This document shows positions 57,408 through 64,000 of a DNA stretch of 64,000 bases, piece after piece. The notes below the pieces were generated by a model. The model worked only from the letters and a program-made list of their open reading frames with translations. It was not told the DNA's origin and made no database searches. The position numbers and the translations under genes were made by a program. Source of the DNA: Lithospermum erythrorhizon (taxonomy: Eukaryota; Streptophyta; Magnoliopsida; Boraginales; Boraginaceae); NCBI GenBank assembly GCA_019722365.1, contig JADFUC010001455.1, positions 248,001-312,000 of the forward strand, given 5' to 3'. Position 1 is the stretch's first letter. The number at the start of each line of letters is the position of its first letter.

Positions 57408-60400
57408 ATCTCAGCTGGACCAAGGCAGCGCATTTGACATAGCATGAGGAATGTGATGCACCATCATGTGAGCCATTACTTAGCAAAATCAAAGAGACAA
57501 TACAAGTAATGAAAGCGTGCTCTACACAAAGTATACTATTGTCCACACGAAGACCCGGGGCAAAAATCACCTCATGACCAAGTCCGCAAGGGACCGAACT
57601 GCCATGGGTGGCGAGGTTCAGATACGCAGCCGTCGATCAACTGTCTTCGAGTTCGAGGATTCTTTGACACGAATGAATTTCTCATTTAGCGAGCATTTCG
57701 TACCCATATCCATGAGATTAAATTCCGATTTTCTCAGCTTAGTACCACTTTTCAGCAATATCACGAATACTAGTGAAAGCGAACATCAATATGTTTAGTT
57801 CTATGATGAAAAACGGGATTTTTACACAATTGAATAGCAGATTGATTATCAGAAAACACAAGCACATGCTTGTCAAGAAAATCAATTTGGTCGTAAGCCT
57901 AAGCCAAATGGAAGCAGCTTTTAAAAGGCAGGTGGCGAGTACGTACTGATTCAGCGATGGGTCGCCAGCCGATTGGTTGAAGTTGAGACTTCAACTTATG
58001 CAAAGGCCTCCCTATTGTCTCTGTCATTAGCATAATTAGAATCTACATAGCCAACTAACTTAATGTCATCATGATATCTGAAACTCAAACCAAATCAACG
58101 GTAGATTTCAAATACATACTTGACCACTTTAAAAGCGTTCAGTAGAGGCATCGAGGATTAGACATATATACACTCAAGCAACGTATGCAATATCGAGGCC
58201 TAGTGCTAACCATGAGATACATAACGAGATCTTATAGCATTAGAATATGACACATTCTTCCTTATCATTTATTTCGGGTTTAGGTCTTGGGGAGTGATCC
58301 TTATAACACAAAATGAGAAACAAAGAGGTACATTCTGATTTAGCATCAAACATAGAAAATTTACTCAAAATCTTTTTCAAGCATATGCACTTTGATTTAA
58401 AACAAAGAGTAGATTTCTTTACGTCTCTAATAATGTTTCATGCCTAAATTTTCTTAGCATCACCTAAATCTTTCATATCAAAATTATCACAAAGACATTT
58501 TGCACATAGTCGATAAGACTTCAAACCACGGACTAACAATCAACATGTCATCCACGTAAAGCAAAAGAAATCTGAGCCTGAGTCTATATTCTTAAAGTCA
58601 CAGGCAATGATCGAGGAAGAACTTCTTTTAAACTTCAAAATTGCGTACAATTGTCAAATTTAATATTCTATTACTGAGGATTATTTTAAACCATCTGAGG
58701 CCTTTTTAACAAACACATATTATCAGACAATTCAGGGTCCACAAAGCCCTCAGGTTGATGCATATAAATATTTTTGTCAAGATCACCAATGTAGGGCTTG
58801 ATAGTAACATCCATTTGTTTTAATTCCCCATTAAAATGAGCAACTAAAGCAAGCATGATTCTAGGTAATAAGCTTAACCCACGAGAACAAAAACTGACAT
58901 AATCTATTCCTACTCGCTTTAGAGTAAAATCCCTTAGCTACTAACCTAGCCTTAAATCTAACCTTATTAGTTTCTTGCCAACCTTAAACAACCACTTACA
59001 GATTCTGGCAGGAGCAACCTTCTGGGGTTTGAGACAAGTTTCAAGTCTGGTTAATTCTTGAGGGATTCCATTTCATATTCATAGCATCCAATCCATTCAT
59101 TTGAGATATTTAGAGCCTTAAAGCTTCTTTGTGAAGTCTTGAAACAAATCACGCTCAGTTGAGCACATTAAAAGCAAAAAGCAGGACAAATTACAATCAT
59201 TCAAATTGTTATCTCACATGCTCTACCGGGCATTTTAATGGTTTTACTTACAGGTAGGTTGATAGTCATTTCAAAACATTAGAATCGGGCAAAACATTCG
59301 CATCGGGAACAACATTACTCTGCACCGTTGGGAGATACTTGATGTTATTCTCCGCCTCGTTAGGAGTAATCTGTCTTGATTTACAAGAACTAATTTATGA
59401 AATCATTTGAAGGATAGAGTTGATTAGTGTTATCGGGCAATTGCTCCACCTACATTTGGAGCATCATTAATAAAATTGAAGTAGGGAGAGAGAGTCAAGC
59501 AAGGAAATTCATTTTCATTAAAAATAACATCTCTTTATCCATGACTTTCAATGCGGTTCGGAGTCTATCCCTGAAGCCTATAACTTTTGACTAAATCTTC
59601 GCTTAAATTACTTAAATCAGCGGTTTACCCGTAAGCCACGGATTCGGGAACTTTCCACTAAAAGGTACGCTAGGGGACCTATTAATCAAATATGCGGTAG
59701 TAACGGCATCCCCGAACTTTTAGAAAGACCGGGCATGGCTAAAGAGCCACGACTTTCTCTAACAAAAGTTCTATTCATCTCTTGTTTACCCGTTTCTTTG
59801 GGGTGTATAGGGAAACAGGACATGTCTGCTTACAATATCCCCGATTAGCACGAGAAATCATTCATTTGTTTATTGTAAAATTCAAGACCATTATCGGTCG
59901 CAAGGGCTTTAATTCTCTTCCACGGTTTGGTTTCAATTAACATTTTCCGGTTTTTAAAACATCAGCATTGATTTACGTTTCAACGATTAAAACCCAAACT
60001 TTCCTAGAATAATCATCAATACTGAAAAGAAAATATTGGTTTCCTCCCATTAATGTCGTAACAACTAGAATTCACATCTGTCCAGCGTGCAAATACTCAA
60101 GCACATCGATGCAACTTAGTGCGATTAGGGAGTGCGAGGAAATGGGAAAAACTGCTATATTTGCTTTCTTGCTACGCATGATTCTCCTGAAAGGGATAGG
60201 GACATTTTATCACTACGAAAGTGACCATCTTTTATCTTGAGAATTTCTAATTCTTTATTACTCATATGACTAATCTATTAGAGTCCACCAGTGTTTCTGA
60301 GAGGCATAAGCAAGTTGACATGATAAGCTTATACGTGTTATTTTCTTTTCGATGAAAAACCACAAGTAGCCCCTTGAATTTTCATAACCCTTACCCGTTT

Positions 60401-62056
60401 TACCTCCCAAACCATCATCCTCACAGGATGCGCATGAAATCAAATTATACACAAATCGAGAACATGCTAACATTCTTCAAAGTAAACCTGAGAACCGAGA
60501 AGAGAACCTAAGAGCATACATCTCCTATTACTAAAGACATTTGCAATTTTTTAGAATTTGCCAATGACCGCAAAGCCATATTCAACATTTTTATAGTTTG
60601 AAAGCAGGGTTTTTTAAAAGGAGTCATATGAAAATCTGGCCAAAGTCTGTCAATCGAGACTTGCATAAAGAATCGAGAAGCCTTGAGTTCAACGATGCAT
60701 AATCACAAAGATTACTAGTCATAAAACTTATCGCCCAATTACTACCACTTGAGATAGCCAAATTAGCATGCTCATTTCTTTGATTTTATTAGACTTAGAG
60801 CGTCCTTAATGAAGTGACCAAATTCATGACAATTAAAACACTTCTCCCATTAGACTAGATTTAGATCTACCCTTTTTAGTGTAAGTGTTCTTTTTAGTAT
60901 TGGCAGCCGTATATTCATTCTTTTGGGAATTAAACCTATTACGAGATACGCCTCGCATGCACCCAACCTCTCGAATTTTTACTACCTCGAGAATGCTTCA
61001 TATCAATTCCTTATTCTTAAGACCATTTACTATAATGTCTAAGGTGACACCAAATCCCTACCATGCTTAATAGCGATTTAACGTCCCACTAAAGAATCGG
61101 GTATAACATTTAAAGAACAATGGGAGCATAATCATCTATATTCTTATGGCACACTTGACTTAATATCGAGAGGAAATAAGTTTAGTAAAAACATCAAGAT
61201 TTTCTTACATATCCTTAGAAGTATCAATCCCGGAGCAAAAAGAACTACCAGTAAGAACATTTTACTAGGCAATGGTTTACGTATAGAGACTATTGATTTA
61301 TCCCAAAGAGTTTTAGCATGACTCCATTGATTCCAACTTTTCTAATAGCAGGATCGAGATAAGTTCAAATAATAAATCTTGGCGCGTGCATTTTCGTTTC
61401 ATTTCGAAGCTTTTTTATCATCATTACGGTAGCAAAATAAAGTTTATTCATGACCTTAAAGCATTTTCTTGAATTAAAATACACTTGATTTTTGTTTCCA
61501 CATGCTAAATCGAGACTTTCAGATAAGCCCAATTCGCGCGTATTGATTCTGAGAGTCATATTTCAACAAATATAATTTAGCAAATAATATAATGTAAAAA
61601 AACACAAAATAATTTGAATTGCAAGCAATCTAACAGCAAAAATCAACAAATAAAACTCAACAAATATACTAACCCAAAACTGACGCGAGGCAGGTGCAGA
61701 TCCGGTTTCAACAAACGAAATAAAAGCGAAATTTAAAAGGGATCGAGCCTGTACGGTCACGGCTTTCACGGAAAAAGTTTAGAGCACTACTTCCTTGAGA
61801 TTTTTAGGCACAAAATAGCGAAGTCAAATTTGTGGTCAACACAAAGTCAACGAGTCAACAACATGTCAACTTTTGAGATCTGGTCGAGGCACGGTCAGCG
61901 GCACTATTCCACGAACTCTTATTAGCGGCCTTTGTAGCGACGAACAAAATTCTCGGCGACCTCTCTGCTTGACTCAGGAGATTCCGACTGATGCTTGTTC
62001 ACTGGAATTATTCAATTATCGACAACAAATCAAACCTGACTCTGATACACCCAGAG

Positions 62057-62414
62057 TAAAGTTATAGATGCGATAAGATTGTTGTCGTTTGGCTCGATCG
62101 CTGATTAATTGATTCGGACAAAGGATGTCAAATGTACCGCGATTGGTCTAAGGGATAACTTGACCGGCGTCTCCAAACTCTCAAAGGTTTACTCACAAAG
62201 ATATCTTTTATTGAGAGAGAGAACAAAGAACAAGTTTTCTCATGAGTGTACAAAACAAGCCCCAAGATGAAGACTTTATTCTTTTTTGGCTTAATAAAGG
62301 AAAATGACAAAAGGCTAATATATATAATAATATATTGGGGAGTTAGGTCAAAGGGGTTATAAGGATGACAACAATTGGGTTGTCTTGGTGGTGTTTAGGC
62401 GATAGATTATAACA
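62057..62414 (-). repeat. 5' LTR of the copia element
   Basis: Homologous to 57058-57407 and ending GATTATAACA. Its inner boundary is set from the adjacent primer-binding-like sequence and is uncertain by several bases. Confidence 0.8.
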
Positions 62415-62821
62415 ATTTGTTTCTTTCTAATTTAATGAGTCATTATCATACATTTAGCTATCAAAAGGTCTAAATTCAACAGCTAAAAAGTTTGAGCTAC
62501 TTTGTCAAAATTTTAGAAGTTTTGTTTTAGCAGTAATTTGTAGGTGTGATCCATACAGGTACTTGCAATATTTGTAACAATAATGTGCTGTAATTGCAAT
62601 ATTAGTGTTGGAAACGAGTCGAGCAGAGACTTGTATTGTAGTGCCTGGCACGTCTTACTATGCTAACGAGTTGTGTAGTAACTCGGCTCATATATTAAAC
62701 AGTCAATATCAAGCTCATATTGATGTGTGATATACAAAACCTGGAACCACAATTTTTACTTTCTAAATTTAATCCTAACGAGGAAGAAGAAAATAGTATT
62801 CACTGTGTAGCCCATTGAAGT

Positions 62822-64000
62822 CTATCCTGGGAAAAATGCTACTGCTTCTGTTTCAGAGCGAACGAGGCCAGCATAGACACCGTCAAGGTGGGAAGCCATG
62901 AGCTTGTCATGGCTTCCATGTTCAACCAATGTTCCATCTTTGACAACACCAATGACATTAGCTTCTCTAATTGTAGAAAGTCTGTGAGCAACTACAATAG
63001 TGGTAGTCCTCTTTGAGACCTTCCTAATTGCATCTTGTACATGTTGTTCAGATTCCAAATCCAGTGCACTGCTTGCTTCATCCAGTAACAACACTTTTGA
63101 CTTCTTCAATATAGCCCTGGCTATTGCAACTCGTTGTTTCTGACCTCCTGATAGTTGAACTCCACTTTGTCCAACCTGTTAAAGAATACAATTAATCGAC
63201 ACATATAAGTACTCACATTTTTGGGAAACCATTTGAATGGTTTATTTGTTTCTATAAACGTGTCATTCAAGTAAAAACGGAGGAAAGAGAACGTGTCCTG
63301 TCAACCTATGTTTGTATTCGACGAACGTGTACCTCGGTTTCATAGCCTTGAGGGAGGCTGCAGATGAATTTATGAATGTAAGCTTCCTTAGCAGCCTCTT
63401 CAATCTCAGTCCATGAAGCATTTTCATCTCCAAAAGCAATATTCTCTCTAATACTTCCAGCAAACAGTGCTGGTTCTTGCCCCACCAAGGCTGTTTGGCT
63501 TCTCAACCACTTCAAATTAAGGTCTCTCAAATTCATGCCTCCCATCAATACCTTCCCTTGGATAGGATCATAAAACCTCTGTATCATCCATATAACAGTT
63601 GACTTCCCAGAGCCACTTTGACCTACCAATGCAAGCATTGTTCCTCCTTCAATCTTTATAGAGAAGTCCCTTAAGACGAGCACGTTAGGCCTAGATAGAT
63701 ATGCAAATGTGACCTTCTTGAACTCCACATCATATGGTTTTGACACTTCCAGTTTCTTAGCCTTCTGTGGTTCATTCTCTATCAATGGCGTTCTATTCAT
63801 TATATCGAGAACATCAGGAATAGCGCTTGATGCTTTGGAGGTATCCGGTGCAAGGCCAGCTAGTTGTCCAACAGAAAATGAGCTAAGAACAAGTATTAGG
63901 AAAATCTTATAGACATCACCAAAATTGGAGTATCCTTGTTTGATTAGGTAAGCACCAAACCAGAGCGTTAATGTGTAGGATCCATACATGGCAAATTGGG
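62822..64000 (-). CDS. ABCB (P-glycoprotein-type) transporter, C-terminal part
   Basis: Two exons are visible: the last, 62822-63175, and the preceding one, 63333 to the window end, joined in frame at TE|VGQSG. The rest of the gene lies beyond 64000. The protein shows the end of the second transmembrane domain ([14 protein letters not shown] and on), then a complete nucleotide-binding domain. It has Walker [11 protein letters not shown]-loop [11 protein letters not shown], signature LSGGQKQR, Walker [13 protein letters not shown] and the H-loop AHRLST. The protein ends after [15 protein letters not shown] full transporters pump auxin, secondary metabolites or other organic compounds across the plasma membrane. 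I cannot say which substrate applies. All ATPase motifs look intact. Confidence 0.92.

Larger units (their letters stand above)
57058..62414 (-). mobile_element. Degenerate Ty1/copia LTR retrotransposon
   Basis: LTRs at 57058-57407 and about 62057-62414 flank the interior. ATTTG lies just outside each end (57053-57057 and 62415-62419), the expected 5-bp target duplication. On the minus strand a primer-binding-like TGTATCAGAGTC follows the 5' LTR. Domains come in copia order: a gag zinc knuckle CFNCHEFGHF (60810-60842); integrase with DDYSRKVWV (59989-60020) and TDNGLEF (59886-59905); reverse transcriptase with YVDD (58540-58565); RNase H with GYVDSNYAND (58025-58060). The coding sequence is riddled with stops and frameshifts, and the LTRs differ by many substitutions and small indels, so the element is old and inactive. 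It lies about 400 bp downstream of the ABCB stop codon. Confidence 0.93.

Noticed and set aside
1..64000. CRISPR arrays, bacterial-type operons, tRNA or full rRNA genes
   Set aside because: None seen. The spaced repeats are minisatellites, the only rRNA-like sequence is the 5S-derived part of Cassandra, and tRNA-like pieces belong to SINE candidates. A tRNAscan-type search would be needed to exclude tRNAs firmly.

Overview
The window is nuclear DNA from a flowering plant, most likely a eudicot. It is AT-rich, genes are split by GT-AG introns, and several families are plant-specific (LAZY/DRO1, DUF936, pollen-type LRR receptor kinase, group-1 LEA). Long stretches between genes hold decayed transposable elements. 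I cannot name the species from the sequence.

Layout. 1-9.2 kb: gene-poor, AT-rich, with a MITE-like element, small duplications and a possible gypsy protease relic. 9.2-12.6 kb (minus): a seven-exon class-3 lipase. 12.6-18.1 kb: non-coding, with a Stowaway-like MITE and about 400 bp of TAA/AAT-rich DNA. 18.1-26.3 kb (plus): a 13-exon VIT plus von Willebrand A protein related to inter-alpha-trypsin inhibitor heavy chains. 26.6-27.6 kb (minus, convergent): an intronless GPAT9-like acyltransferase that looks like a retrogene, with a ~120-bp minisatellite about 200 bp upstream of its ATG. 30.0-30.9 kb (plus): a small group-1 LEA gene with an RY seed motif in its promoter. 31-47.8 kb: a transposon-rich gene desert holding a Helitron-like relic, a diverged minisatellite, a Pack-MULE-like element with a 9-bp target-site duplication, a SINE-like relic, a Cassandra TRIM carrying 5S rRNA sequence, a degenerate LINE and several MITEs. 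47.9-50.5 kb (plus): a LAZY/DRO1 root-gravitropism gene. 50.9-53.2 kb (minus): a pollen-receptor-like kinase. 53.7-55.9 kb (minus): a DUF936 gene. 57.1-62.4 kb (minus): a degenerate Ty1/copia element bounded by the 5-bp repeat ATTTG. 62.8-64 kb (minus): the 3' part of an ABCB transporter gene, cut by the window end.

The genes do not form a pathway; they are ordinary single plant genes. The most unusual structure is at 25.8-27.0 kb. Intron 12 of the VIT/vWA gene carries a 67-bp copy, 66/67 identical by eye and in inverted orientation, of a coding segment of the convergent GPAT9-like retrogene. A transcript running through both would hold a long self-complementary stem, the arrangement proposed for newborn MIRNA or siRNA loci. 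The Pack-MULE-like element at 34.5-35.7 kb, the three 20-residue juxtamembrane repeats in the receptor kinase and a duplicated intron/exon junction in the lipase gene also deserve a look.

Exon boundaries were set by hand from GT/AG sites, reading-frame continuity and remembered family members. All family assignments are from memory and were not checked by a database search.
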